A program made the position numbers and the translations under genes. A stretch of 18,511 bases of DNA from NCBI GenBank assembly GCA_002159155.1, contig LZRQ01000051.1, positions 1 to 18,511 of the forward strand, given 5' to 3'. A model generated the notes under the pieces. The model ran no database searches and was not told where the DNA came from. It saw nothing but the letters and a program-made list of their open reading frames with translations. This document shows, piece by piece, positions 8,889 through 15,170 of this stretch (position 1 is the first letter of the stretch; every line of letters starts with the position of its first letter). This DNA is from Firmicutes bacterium ZCTH02-B6 (GTDB lineage Bacteria; Bacillota; Limnochordia; Limnochordales; ZCTH02-B6).

Positions 8889-9890
8889 TCACGGGTTAAC
8901 GTAGATATAATCGAAGATCGTGCCGGGATCGGGCTCCGGGCTTTCCTCGGCAAACCGGACCGCCGCCTCGACGGTGTCCTCGACTTCCTTTTCAATGGCG
9001 CTGAGGGCGCCCGCATCGGCGACGCCTTGCTCTTCCAGGCGGCGCCGGAAGGCGACGATCGGGTCGCGGGCCTTGTACTGCTCGACCTCCTCCTTGGACC
9101 GGTACAGTTCGGCGTCCGCCATGGAATGCCCGCGGAACCGGTAGGTGACCAACTCTAGCAAGGACGGGCCCTCGCCGGCACGGGCGCGCTCGACGGCATC
9201 CCGCACTGCCGCTTCGACTTGCAAAACGTCGTTGCCGTTGATCCGCCGCCCCGGCATGTTGTAGGCGGCGGCCCGCTTGTAGACCTCGGTTACGGCTGAC
9301 GAGCGCTCAATGGCCGTGCCCATTCCGTAAAGGTTGTTGGAGACCGCAAAGACGACCGGCAGCTTCCAGACGCCGGCCATGTTGAGGGCTTCGTGGAACG
9401 CGCCCGTGTTGACGGCGCCGTCGCCAAAGATGCACAGCACCACCCGGTCAAGTCCGCGGTACTGGTGTGCCAGGGCCATACCGACGGCCAGCGGGATGTG
9501 CCCGCCCACGATGGCATAACCGCCCCAAAAGTGATGTTCGAGGCTCGCCAGGTGCATGGACCCGCCGCGGCCGCGGGACACGCCGGTTGTCTTGCCAAAC
9601 AGCTCGGCCATCACGGCGCCGGGATCCATCCCGCGCGCGAGGGCGTGGCCGTGACTGCGGTAGTGAGTAAAGACGTCGTCATCGTCCCGCAGTGCGACGA
9701 TAGTCCCTACGTTGGCTGCTTCCTCGCCGATGGCCAGATGCAGGAAACCGCCAATCTTGCCTTGGGTGTAGGCTTCGGCCGCTCGCTCCTCAAAGCGGCG
9801 GATCAGAAACATCTTGCGGTATAGATCCAAGAGGTGGTCCTTGTCCTGTTGGTGGGGCAGTAGGACAGCCTCCTGACGTTCGGTCGACAT
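8889..9890 (-). CDS. pdhA: Pyruvate dehydrogenase E1 component, alpha subunit
   Basis: The 333-residue subunit starts MSTERQEAVLLPHQQDKDHL and has GKIGGFLHLAIGEEA, HYRSHGHALARGMDP, the GRGGSMH loop and the thiamine diphosphate/Mg motif beginning GDGAVNTG (156) and ending near N185-N186. It also has NLYGMGTAIERSSA, which forms the active-site entrance in pyruvate dehydrogenases, and RFRGHSMAD, the phosphorylation-loop region in eukaryotic relatives. These point to pyruvate as substrate. ATG 9890 was chosen because family similarity begins about there and GCGAGGCG lies before it; the frame is open much further upstream, through the promoter, and that extension is not coding. It is the first gene of the PDH operon and divergent from cysE, sharing a 548-base regulatory region with it. 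Confidence 0.93.
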   Translation of the reverse strand: MSTERQEAVLLPHQQDKDHLLDLYRKMFLIRRFEERAAEAYTQGKIGGFLHLAIGEEAANVGTIVALRDDDDVFTHYRSHGHALARGMDPGAVMAELFGKTTGVSRGRGGSMHLASLEHHFWGGYAIVGGHIPLAVGMALAHQYRGLDRVVLCIFGDGAVNTGAFHEALNMAGVWKLPVVFAVSNNLYGMGTAIERSSAVTEVYKRAAAYNMPGRRINGNDVLQVEAAVRDAVERARAGEGPSLLELVTYRFRGHSMADAELYRSKEEVEQYKARDPIVAFRRRLEEQGVADAGALSAIEKEVEDTVEAAVRFAEESPEPDPGTIFDYIYVNP

Positions 9891-9942
9891 TGTATCGCCT
9901 CGCTTTCCTGATCCGGGCGTATTCTCCAACGGGCGCATGGGC

Positions 9943-9970
9943 ATTATACCAGCCTCGTGCCGGTTGTAAA
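9943..9970 (-). promoter_or_regulatory. Sigma-A-type promoter of the pdh operon, with overlapping palindrome
   Basis: On the minus strand TTTACA (9970-9965) is followed after 16 bases by a perfect TATAAT (9948-9943). Transcription should begin near 9936, about 46 bases before the pdhA ATG. A 10-bp palindrome AACCCGGGTT (9969-9978) begins at the upstream edge of the -35 box, so it may be a binding site for a regulator. AT-rich sequence (9979-9995) lies just upstream and could act as an UP element. Confidence 0.75.
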
Positions 9971-10054
9971 CCCGGGTTAATGTATTTATTTTCTTGGTGG
10001 GCAAACCCACACGGTTTTCCACATGCCGGGACGGCTTCCCTTGCTGCATAGAAT

Positions 10055-10105
10055 ATGTCCCACAATTCGGACATCCCTTGACACGGGCCGGGCCTATGGT
10101 ATAAT
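10055..10105 (+). promoter_or_regulatory. Sigma-A-type promoter of the cysE operon, with upstream inverted repeat
   Basis: A perfect TTGACA (10078-10083), a 16-base spacer and a perfect TATAAT (10100-10105) give one of the strongest promoters in the window. Transcription should begin near 10112, making a leader of about 327 bases before cysE. Just upstream, ATGTCC (10055-10060) and GGACAT (10069-10074) form an inverted repeat with 8 bases between, ending 3 bases before the -35 box; this could be an operator. Confidence 0.85.
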
Positions 10106-10111
10106 GCCCCA

Positions 10112-10420
10112 AGAACAATGCAACGCCTTGGCAAGGCGATGACGGGGACCCAGTAGCGCTGTGGAAACACTCGCCAGAGAGGGCCGCCGCCGGCTGAAAG
10201 CGGCCTGGGTTGGCCGCAGCGTGAATTGCCCCCCTGAGCTGCCCGCCGAAACCGTTGCCCGCGCCATGAGCCTGCCGGGCAGGGAGTAGGCGAGAGGCCG
10301 GGTGCGCCCGTTAAAGCGCCTAAAGCGGGGAGGCGCGATCTGTGCAAGCGCGCTCCCAAGCAGAGTGGAACCGCGGGAAACTCCCGTCTCTGCGCACAGC
10401 GCAAGACGCGGAGTTTTTTC
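10112..10420 (+). ncRNA. T-box leader responding to uncharged tRNA-Cys
   Basis: The leader has the hallmarks of a T-box riboswitch. The T-box sequence is AGAGTGGAACCGCG (10362-10375), close to the consensus AGGGTGGNACCGCG. The variable base is A (10369), which pairs with a U discriminator, as in tRNA-Cys. Stem I elements are the GATGAC/AGTAG region (10139-10156), AGAGAG (10176-10181) and GCTGAAAG (10193-10200). The specifier loop GTGAATTGCC carries codon TGC (10227-10229), so it selects tRNA-Cys. A small hairpin (about 10329-10355) precedes the T-box, and a competing terminator follows. Uncharged tRNA-Cys should stabilise the antiterminator and turn on cysE-cysS and downstream genes. The 5' end is estimated from the promoter. 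Confidence 0.93.
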
Positions 10421-10424
10421 TTTG
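10379..10424 (+). terminator. Regulated terminator of the cysteine T-box
   Basis: AACTCCCGTCT...GCGC (10379 onward) pairs with GCGC..AGACGCGGAGTT (up to 10415), followed by TTTTTTCTTT. Its 5' arm directly abuts the T-box sequence, so forming the antiterminator with tRNA would compete with it. It lies just before the cysE SD. Confidence 0.9.
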
Positions 10425-10438
10425 CAGGAGGGGTTAGC

Positions 10439-11173
10439 TTGGGCCTGTGGCAGGATATCAAGCGCGACGTCGAGGCGGCGCTCACCCGGGACCCGGCGGC
10501 CCGCAACTGGCTGGAAGTTGTGTTGGTGTATCCGGGCTTTCACGCCCTTGTCATGCACCGCCTGGCGCACTGGCTGTGGCGGCGCCGCCTGCTGCTGCTG
10601 GCGCGCCTCCTCGCCCACGTCAACCGCTTTCTCACCGGGATCGAAATTCATCCTGCCGCCAAAATCGGGCCTGGTTGCTTTATCGACCACGGCATGGGCG
10701 TCGTGATCGGTGAAACCGCCGAGATCGGGGAAAACGTCACCCTCTATCAAGGGGTTGTGCTGGGCGGCACGGGCAAGGAGCGGGGCAAGCGCCATCCCAC
10801 CATCGGCAACAACGTGGTCATCGCCACGGGCGCCAAGGTGCTCGGTTCCTTCAAAGTCGGCGATAACGCCCGCATCGGCGCCGGTTCAGTGGTGTTGTCC
10901 GAGGTGCCGCCCAACGCGACGGTTGTCGGCGTGCCCGGCCGCGTCGTGAAGGAGAACGGCCGCCGGGTCGACACCATCGATCTCGACCATGCCAACTTGC
11001 CGGACCCGCTGGAAAAGGTGTTTCGGGGCATGCAGCGTCAAATCGATCGCCTGGAGGCGCGCGTCCGGGAGTTGGAAGGCCAAGTGGCCAAAATGGCCGA
11101 GCTGGCGGCAAGTCCCGGCGTCGTCGTCCCGCAGCGCGTCGCGGCGACGGTGGAGGAAGTGCGCGAGCAGTGA
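10439..11173 (+). CDS. cysE: Serine O-acetyltransferase
   Basis: CysE acetylates serine with acetyl-CoA, the first step of cysteine synthesis. The 244-residue protein has the N-terminal helical part (YPGFHALVMHRLAHWLW) and then the left-handed beta-helix hexapeptide domain (about 68-165): IEIHPAAKIGPGCFIDHGMG, with the catalytic pair D83/H84, GETAEIGENV, and the LGGTGKERGKRHP loop (about 108-120). The C-terminus (about 190-225) has a heptad-like stretch, PLEKVFRGMQRQIDRLEARV, probably a short coiled coil; such tails occur in Bacillota CysE. Translation starts at TTG 10439, supported by AGGAGGGG just upstream; no ATG fits. It follows the T-box terminator directly and leads the cysE-cysS-mrnC-rlmB block. 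Its stop at 11173 is 14 bases before cysS. Confidence 0.95.
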   Translation: MGLWQDIKRDVEAALTRDPAARNWLEVVLVYPGFHALVMHRLAHWLWRRRLLLLARLLAHVNRFLTGIEIHPAAKIGPGCFIDHGMGVVIGETAEIGENVTLYQGVVLGGTGKERGKRHPTIGNNVVIATGAKVLGSFKVGDNARIGAGSVVLSEVPPNATVVGVPGRVVKENGRRVDTIDLDHANLPDPLEKVFRGMQRQIDRLEARVRELEGQVAKMAELAASPGVVVPQRVAATVEEVREQ

Positions 11174-11187
11174 CAGGAGGGAACACG

Positions 11188-12810
11188 ATGTCCGACGCGT
11201 CATCATCCTCGCAAGCGGTGAAGGCCGTCGAAAGTAGCTTGCCCGACGGGTGGCTGACGCCGGAGCAGCCCCCCGCGGACATCCGCGTTTACAACACGTT
11301 GACCCGCCGCAAGGAGGTTTTTGAGCCGGTAGAGCCTGGGCATGTGCGCATCTATGCCTGTGGGGTCACCCCCTACGCCGAAGCTCACATCGGCCACGCA
11401 AGACCGGCGTTGTTGTGGTCGGTCATCCGCAAGTACCTCCAATGGCGCGGGTTCCGGGTTACGCTGGTACAAAACTTCACGGACGTCGACGACAAGATTA
11501 TCCAGCGAGCCCGGGAGCGGGGCGAGGAGCCGCTGGCGCTGGCAGACCGCTTTGCCGCGCAGTATCTGGACGCCATGCGCCGACTCGGCATCGAGGAGGC
11601 GGACCACTATCCCCGAGTGAGCCAGCACATCCGGGAGATCGTGGAGATGATCGCTGTCCTGGAGCAGAAGGGCTTTGCGTACGCGGTGGACGGCGACGTG
11701 TTCTTTGACGTGACCAGGTTTCCCGATTACGGGAAACTCAGCGGCCAGCGGATGGAGGAGCTCATGGCCGGGACGCGCTTCGAAACCGACGAGCGCAAGC
11801 GCAATCCGATGGACTTCGCCCTCTGGAAGGCGGCGAAACCCGGCGAGCCCTCGTGGGAAAGCCCATGGGGGCCGGGGCGTCCGGGCTGGCACATTGAGTG
11901 CTCGGCCATGTCCCTCGCATACTTAGGCAACAGCTTTGACTTTCACGGCGGCGGTATGGACTTGGTCTTTCCCCACCACGAAAACGAGATCGCCCAATCA
12001 GAAGCGTATACGGGCCAACCGCCGTTCGTACGGTTTTGGGTCCACAACGGCCTAGTCAAGATGGGCGCCGAGAAGATGTCCAAGTCTCTGGGCAACGTAG
12101 TGGGAATCGACGAGCTTTTGGAGCGGCATCCCGCGGCCCTTATCCGCTTCCTGCTGCTCAACACCCACTACCGGAGCCCGGTAGAGTTCTCCGGGCAAGC
12201 GCTGGCCGAGGCCCGCAAGGGCTGGCAGCGCCTCAACGGGGCCTTTCTCGAGCTCAAAGCGTGGTTGCGGGACACGACCGGCGGCCATGCATCCGGGAAA
12301 ACCGAGTCTGAGTGGGCAAGGCTGGATGAGGCGGGCCTGCGTTTCCTCGAAACCGTCAATCAGACGCCGGCTCGCTTTGACGCGGCCATGGCCGATGACT
12401 TCAACACGCCCTTGGCTATCGCGGTTCTCTTCGACCTAGCCCGGGAAACCAATGGTTTCCGCCAGCGCCTGCTCAAGCGCGGGCAAGGCGCAACCCCGGC
12501 GGAGACGGCTTTGATGCAGCGGGCTTTGGGCGTGTATAAGCGCCTGGGCGGGTGGTTGCTGGGGATCCTCGATGAGCGGGCGGAGGTGGGCACTGGCGAG
12601 AGCCCGCAGCTGCTGGCAGGCGTCTTGGGGCTGCTGCTGGAAGTGCGCCAGGAGGCCCGAGCCCGCAAAGATTGGGCTACGGCCGACCGGATCCGTGACC
12701 GCCTGCGGGAGCTGGGCGTCGTGGTCGAGGACACGCCCGCGGGGAGCCGCTGGAAGCTGGCGGAAGAGGCAACCGCATCGGACGCTGTGGGTCGGGAGAC
12801 GGAAAGCTAA
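11188..12810 (+). CDS. cysS: Cysteinyl-tRNA synthetase
   Basis: This class I synthetase charges tRNA-Cys. The HIGH motif is at 67-70 (AEAHIGHARP), KMSKS at 296-300 (AEKMSKSLGN), and the zinc ligands are C58, C238, H263 and E267 (YACGVTPY, ECSAMS, FPHHENEIAQ). The C-terminal anticodon-binding region contains ARKDWATADRIRDRLRELGV, the usual ending. At 540 residues it is longer than the common 460-490. The first 31 residues, rich in Ser, Pro and Gln, precede the normal start IRVYNTLTR and look like an extension, and there is a short tail after the canonical end. ATG 11188 is preceded by AGGAGG with 7 bases spacing. A GTG at 11170 would place the SD inside the coding region. Control by the upstream tRNA-Cys T-box makes biological sense. 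Confidence 0.96.
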   Translation: MSDASSSSQAVKAVESSLPDGWLTPEQPPADIRVYNTLTRRKEVFEPVEPGHVRIYACGVTPYAEAHIGHARPALLWSVIRKYLQWRGFRVTLVQNFTDVDDKIIQRARERGEEPLALADRFAAQYLDAMRRLGIEEADHYPRVSQHIREIVEMIAVLEQKGFAYAVDGDVFFDVTRFPDYGKLSGQRMEELMAGTRFETDERKRNPMDFALWKAAKPGEPSWESPWGPGRPGWHIECSAMSLAYLGNSFDFHGGGMDLVFPHHENEIAQSEAYTGQPPFVRFWVHNGLVKMGAEKMSKSLGNVVGIDELLERHPAALIRFLLLNTHYRSPVEFSGQALAEARKGWQRLNGAFLELKAWLRDTTGGHASGKTESEWARLDEAGLRFLETVNQTPARFDAAMADDFNTPLAIAVLFDLARETNGFRQRLLKRGQGATPAETALMQRALGVYKRLGGWLLGILDERAEVGTGESPQLLAGVLGLLLEVRQEARARKDWATADRIRDRLRELGVVVEDTPAGSRWKLAEEATASDAVGRETES

Positions 12811-12828
12811 GTGTGAGGACGGAGCGCG

Positions 12829-13359
12829 ATGGGTGATGGGCGGGACGGCCGCCGGCTGAGCCGGTGGCTGGCTGTCGTGACGGCACGGTTGTCCGGTGGA
12901 GGTCATGCTCGCGAGCCCGCAGCCGGGTGGGACATGCCAGGGGCGGTGTCGGCGCGCCGCGAGCCGCCCTCCGACACCGCCGCTGCCCGAGCGCCGCGCC
13001 CTTTGCCGCCGCCCCTGCACTTGGCTTACTTGGGCGACGCTGTCTGGGAGCTGCACGTGCGGACGCGCCTCATCCAGGCCAGCGGTGAAAAGCTGTCGGA
13101 CATTCACCGCCGGGCGGTGGACCAGGTGCGGGCAACCGCGCAGGCAGGCCGGCTGCGCCGGATTGAGGCGGAACTTACCGAGGAAGAGCGGGAGATCGTG
13201 CGGCGCGGACGCAACGCCAGCCCCCAGGGGCCCCGGAGCGCGGGTGCCAGTGAGTACCGGTGGAGTACGGGCCTCGAGTGCCTCTTGGGATACCTATATT
13301 GGAGCGGGCAAGTGGAGCGGCTCGAGGAGTTGCTCGAGCGCTTGAGCGGGCAGGAGTGA
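12829..13359 (+). CDS. mrnC: Mini-ribonuclease III
   Basis: MrnC is a dimeric RNase III-type nuclease without a double-stranded RNA-binding domain; in Bacillota it matures 23S rRNA ends. The family core runs from about residue 63: HLAYLGDAVWELHVRTRLI with catalytic D70, a LSDIHRRAVDQVRATAQAG helix, EEREIVRRGRNA and EYRWSTGLECLLGYLYWSG with E150. The core of about 110 residues is normal, but a 60-residue Arg/Ala/Pro-rich N-terminus without resemblance to the family precedes it, making 176 residues. ATG 12829 has GGACGGAG 5-6 bases upstream. The internal ATG at 12934 would cut the extension to about 25 residues and cannot be excluded. It lies 18 bases after cysS and 4 bases before rlmB, the standard Bacillota order. 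Confidence 0.92.
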   Translation: MGDGRDGRRLSRWLAVVTARLSGGGHAREPAAGWDMPGAVSARREPPSDTAAARAPRPLPPPLHLAYLGDAVWELHVRTRLIQASGEKLSDIHRRAVDQVRATAQAGRLRRIEAELTEEEREIVRRGRNASPQGPRSAGASEYRWSTGLECLLGYLYWSGQVERLEELLERLSGQE

Positions 13360-13363
13360 GCCG

Positions 13364-14125
13364 ATGAGCGAAGGGTTGATCGCCGGCCGCAACCCGGTGC
13401 GGGAGGCGCTGTTGGCCGGCCGTCCGGTGGAGCGGCTGCTGGTGGCTCATGGTGCGGGCGGCGCCCCGTTGGCCGACATTGTCCGGCTCGCGGCCGAGCG
13501 GGGCATTGCCGTCCAATACGTAGATCGCCGCCGGCTGGACCGCTTGGCCGAAGGCCAGGTGCACCAGGGCGTTGTCGCTGTGGCAGCCCCCAAGGCGTAC
13601 GTGCCCGTAGAGGAGATTCTGGCCCGGGCCGCCGCCCGGGGCGAGCCGCCTCTCGTCCTGCTCCTGGACGAGGTTCAGGACCCTCATAACCTGGGATCTC
13701 TTTTGCGTTCGGCTGACGGGGCGGGTGCCCACGGTGTAGTCGTCCCCAAGCGGCGCTCCGCCGGCTTGACCATGACCGTGGCGCGCACGTCCGCCGGAGC
13801 GGTCGAGTACGTACCTGTGGCCCAGGTGTCCAATCTAGTCCACACCATCCGCACCTTGAAGGAACGTGGGTTATGGGTCGTCGGGGCTGACATGGCCGGG
13901 GAGCAGGACTTGTGGGACGCGGACCTGACCGGACCGTTGGCGGTCGTCGTCGGCGGCGAGGACAAAGGCCTCGGACGGCTGGTGCGGGAGGCGTGTGATT
14001 TTCTCGTGCGCATTCCCATGCGGGGCCGCGTAAACTCCCTCAATGCGGGCGTGGCCGGCGCGCTGGTTCTCTTTGAAATTGCAAGACAAAGGCGCGGTGC
14101 CGGGCGTGACCCGCAGGGCGGTTGA
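13364..14125 (+). CDS. rlmB: 23S rRNA 2'-O-methyltransferase of the SpoU family (RlmB-like)
   Basis: The 253-residue enzyme has an N-terminal substrate-binding domain (about 1-75, GLIAGRNPVREAL) and a SPOUT methyltransferase domain with the three family motifs. These are motif 1 DEVQDPHNLGSLLRSA (102-117, N109 conserved), motif 2 VVVGGEDKGL (E199) and motif 3 IPMRGRVNSLNAGVAGAL (217-234) that forms the AdoMet knot. It methylates a ribose of 23S rRNA (position 2251 in E. coli); the exact site here is inferred from family. AGGAG lies 8 bases before the ATG, inside the end of mrnC. The stop codon overlaps the -35 box of the sigH promoter. In many Bacillota an NYN-domain gene (yacP/rae1) follows; here it is absent and sigH comes next. 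Confidence 0.93.
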   Translation: MSEGLIAGRNPVREALLAGRPVERLLVAHGAGGAPLADIVRLAAERGIAVQYVDRRRLDRLAEGQVHQGVVAVAAPKAYVPVEEILARAAARGEPPLVLLLDEVQDPHNLGSLLRSADGAGAHGVVVPKRRSAGLTMTVARTSAGAVEYVPVAQVSNLVHTIRTLKERGLWVVGADMAGEQDLWDADLTGPLAVVVGGEDKGLGRLVREACDFLVRIPMRGRVNSLNAGVAGALVLFEIARQRRGAGRDPQGG

Positions 14126-14150
14126 TCCGGTCATCTAGGTCGTTTATAAT
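14122..14150 (+). promoter_or_regulatory. Sigma-A-type promoter of sigH
   Basis: TTGATC (14122-14127), a 17-base spacer and a perfect TATAAT (14145-14150) give a strong promoter; the -35 box overlaps the rlmB stop codon. Transcription should begin near 14157, at the edge of two 20-bp tandem repeats and about 175 bases before the sigH start. Confidence 0.85.
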
Positions 14151-14159
14151 AGCGCTAGA

Positions 14160-14199
14160 TTGCAAGCCTACAAGGATCCTTGCAAACCCACAAGGGTCC
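14160..14199 (+). repeat. Two tandem 20-bp repeats at the sigH transcription start
   Basis: The units 14160-14179 and 14180-14199 agree at 17 of 20 positions (consensus TTGCAARCCYACAAGGRTCC). The spacing is close to two DNA turns, and the repeats lie just downstream of the -10 box, a usual place for a repressor site. The first unit plus its flank also forms TTGCAAG...CTTGCAA, so a hairpin in the RNA is another possibility. Function is unknown. Confidence 0.6.
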
Positions 14200-14266
14200 T
14201 GCCGGCCTGCGGGCGTCGAGCGCGAACCGTTTTGCCGCCGCGGGTGGACCACCTCCTTTCGAAACC

Positions 14267-14329
14267 GCATCGCCTGTCGGTCGTTAGCGGCGAGCGGTTG
14301 CCATCTCTTGTTTCCGGCGGAGGCGATGC
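14267..14329 (+). promoter_or_regulatory. Candidate SD/start-codon-sequestering hairpin of sigH
   Basis: GCATCGCCT (14267-14275) is perfectly complementary to AGGCGATGC (14321-14329), which covers half of the SD GGAGG and the ATG at 14326, with a 45-base loop. Nearby CCACCTCCTTTC (14249-14260) resembles the 3' end of 16S rRNA and could also pair with the GGAGG (14319-14323). Both pairings would hide the ribosome site. This is a reading of complementarity only; no folding was computed. Confidence 0.45.
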
Positions 14330-14331
14330 AC

Positions 14332-14988
14332 GTGAGCGCACCAGCGGAGCGGGCTTCGTACCACAATTACGAAGCTCTCGCAGATGAAGTTGTGGTGGAG
14401 TTCGCCCGCGGAGGAGATAATCTTGCGCTCGAGTTCCTGATCCATAAGTATCGGAACTTCGTGCGAGCCAAAGCCCGGAGTTACTTCTTGATCGGTGCGG
14501 ACCGGGAGGACATCATCCAGGAAGGGATGATCGGCCTCTATAAAGCGATCCGCGACTTCCGGGCGGACAAGCTGGCGTCCTTCCGGGCCTTCGCCGAGCT
14601 TTGCATCACCCGCCAAATCATCACGGCCATCAAGACCGCGACGCGGCAGAAGCACATTCCGCTCAACTCCTACGTATCCTTGAACAAGCCCATCTATGAC
14701 GAGGAATCCGACCGGACGCTGATGGACGTCATCCACGGCAACAAGGTCAGCGACCCGGAGGAGCTGGTCATCAGCCGGGAAGAGTTCCTGGACATCGAAA
14801 AGCGCATGAGCGAGTTCTTGAGCGAGCTCGAATGGAAGGTGCTCATGTACTACCTGGAAGGGAAGTCCTACCAGGAGATCGCCGAGGAGCTCAACCGGCA
14901 CGTGAAGTCCATCGACAACGCCCTCCAGCGGGTGAAGCGGAAGCTGGAGAGGTACCTGGAAAAGCGGGAACACGAGAATCGCTGGTAA
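14332..14988 (+). CDS. sigH: RNA polymerase sigma-H factor (stationary phase/sporulation)
   Basis: The 218-residue protein is very close to SigH of Bacillus, with the same length. Region 2 (about 31-105) has the hallmark KYRNFVRAKARSYFLIGADR, EDIIQEGMIGLYKAIRDF and CITRQIITAIKTATRQKHIP. A linker with SLNKPIYDEESDRTL follows. Region 4 (about 160-212) has the helix-turn-helix YQEIAEELNRHVKSIDNALQ. SigH directs early sporulation, competence and stationary-phase genes in Bacilli and Clostridia, suggesting a spore-forming ancestry. GTG 14332 is chosen because GGAGG lies 8 bases upstream, whereas for the in-frame ATG 14326 the gap is only 2 bases; the latter would add Met-His. The frame is open back to the promoter but that part is the leader. 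It has its own promoter and a structured leader. Confidence 0.96.
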   Translation: MSAPAERASYHNYEALADEVVVEFARGGDNLALEFLIHKYRNFVRAKARSYFLIGADREDIIQEGMIGLYKAIRDFRADKLASFRAFAELCITRQIITAIKTATRQKHIPLNSYVSLNKPIYDEESDRTLMDVIHGNKVSDPEELVISREEFLDIEKRMSEFLSELEWKVLMYYLEGKSYQEIAEELNRHVKSIDNALQRVKRKLERYLEKREHENRW

Positions 14989-14997
14989 CGGTTTGTC

Positions 14998-15027
14998 TGG
15001 ACAGAACCGCCGCAGGGAGGGTACAAT
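14998..15027 (+). promoter_or_regulatory. Candidate promoter of the tRNA cluster
   Basis: TGGACA (14998-15003) and TACAAT (15022-15027) are separated by 18 bases, just after the sigH stop and about 30 bases before the first tRNA. The boxes are near consensus and the position is right; a GC-rich segment lies between. Confidence 0.55.
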
Positions 15028-15057
15028 CGAAGCGGCGGGCACTCGTCCGAGCGTCGG

Positions 15058-15133
15058 GCTGGGGTAGCTCAATCGGTAGAGCAGGGGTTTTGTAAACCTC
15101 AGGTTGTGGGTTCGAGTCCCATCCCCAGCTCCA
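15058..15133 (+). tRNA. tRNA-Thr (anticodon TGT)
   Basis: The acceptor stem GCTGGGG (15058-15064) pairs with CCCCAGC (15123-15129), followed by discriminator T and an encoded CCA (15131-15133). The D arm GCTC..GAGC, the anticodon stem GGGGT/ACCTC with loop TTTGTAA (anticodon TGT) and the T arm GGTTCGAGTCC are complete, 76 bases in all. It reads ACA and other threonine codons by wobble. It is the first gene of the four-tRNA cluster between sigH and tuf. Confidence 0.95.
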
Positions 15134-15141
15134 GGTGATGC

Positions 15142-15170
15142 TTGACGGGCAGCGCCTCGGATGATACAAT
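15142..15170 (+). promoter_or_regulatory. Internal promoter in the tRNA cluster, bracketed by an inverted repeat
   Basis: TTGACG (15142-15147), 17 bases, TACAAT (15165-15170) make a strong promoter in front of tRNA-Tyr. A perfect 11-bp inverted repeat, ACGGGCAGCGC (15145-15155) and GCGCTGCCCGT (15178-15188), overlaps the -35 box and encloses the -10 box, so regulation or RNA structure at this point is likely. Confidence 0.7.

Noticed and set aside
7690..8904. Plus-strand frame of 404 codons opposite E1 beta and E2
   Set aside because: It is antisense to the E1 beta gene and runs into E2; residues resemble mirror translations (His/Asp/Gly/Arg-rich) and no SD or domain is visible.
9997..10010. 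Small hairpin GTGGG-CAAA-CCCAC between the divergent promoters
   Set aside because: Five base pairs without conserved context or T-run; too short to call in GC-rich DNA.
9891..10118. N-terminal extension of pdhA
   Set aside because: It spans a clear TTTACA/TATAAT promoter and has no similarity to E1 alpha; the ATG at 9890 fits the family length.
14122..14331. N-terminal extension of sigH to 288 residues
   Set aside because: The stretch contains the -35 and -10 boxes and the leader repeats, and SigH orthologues are about 218 residues long.
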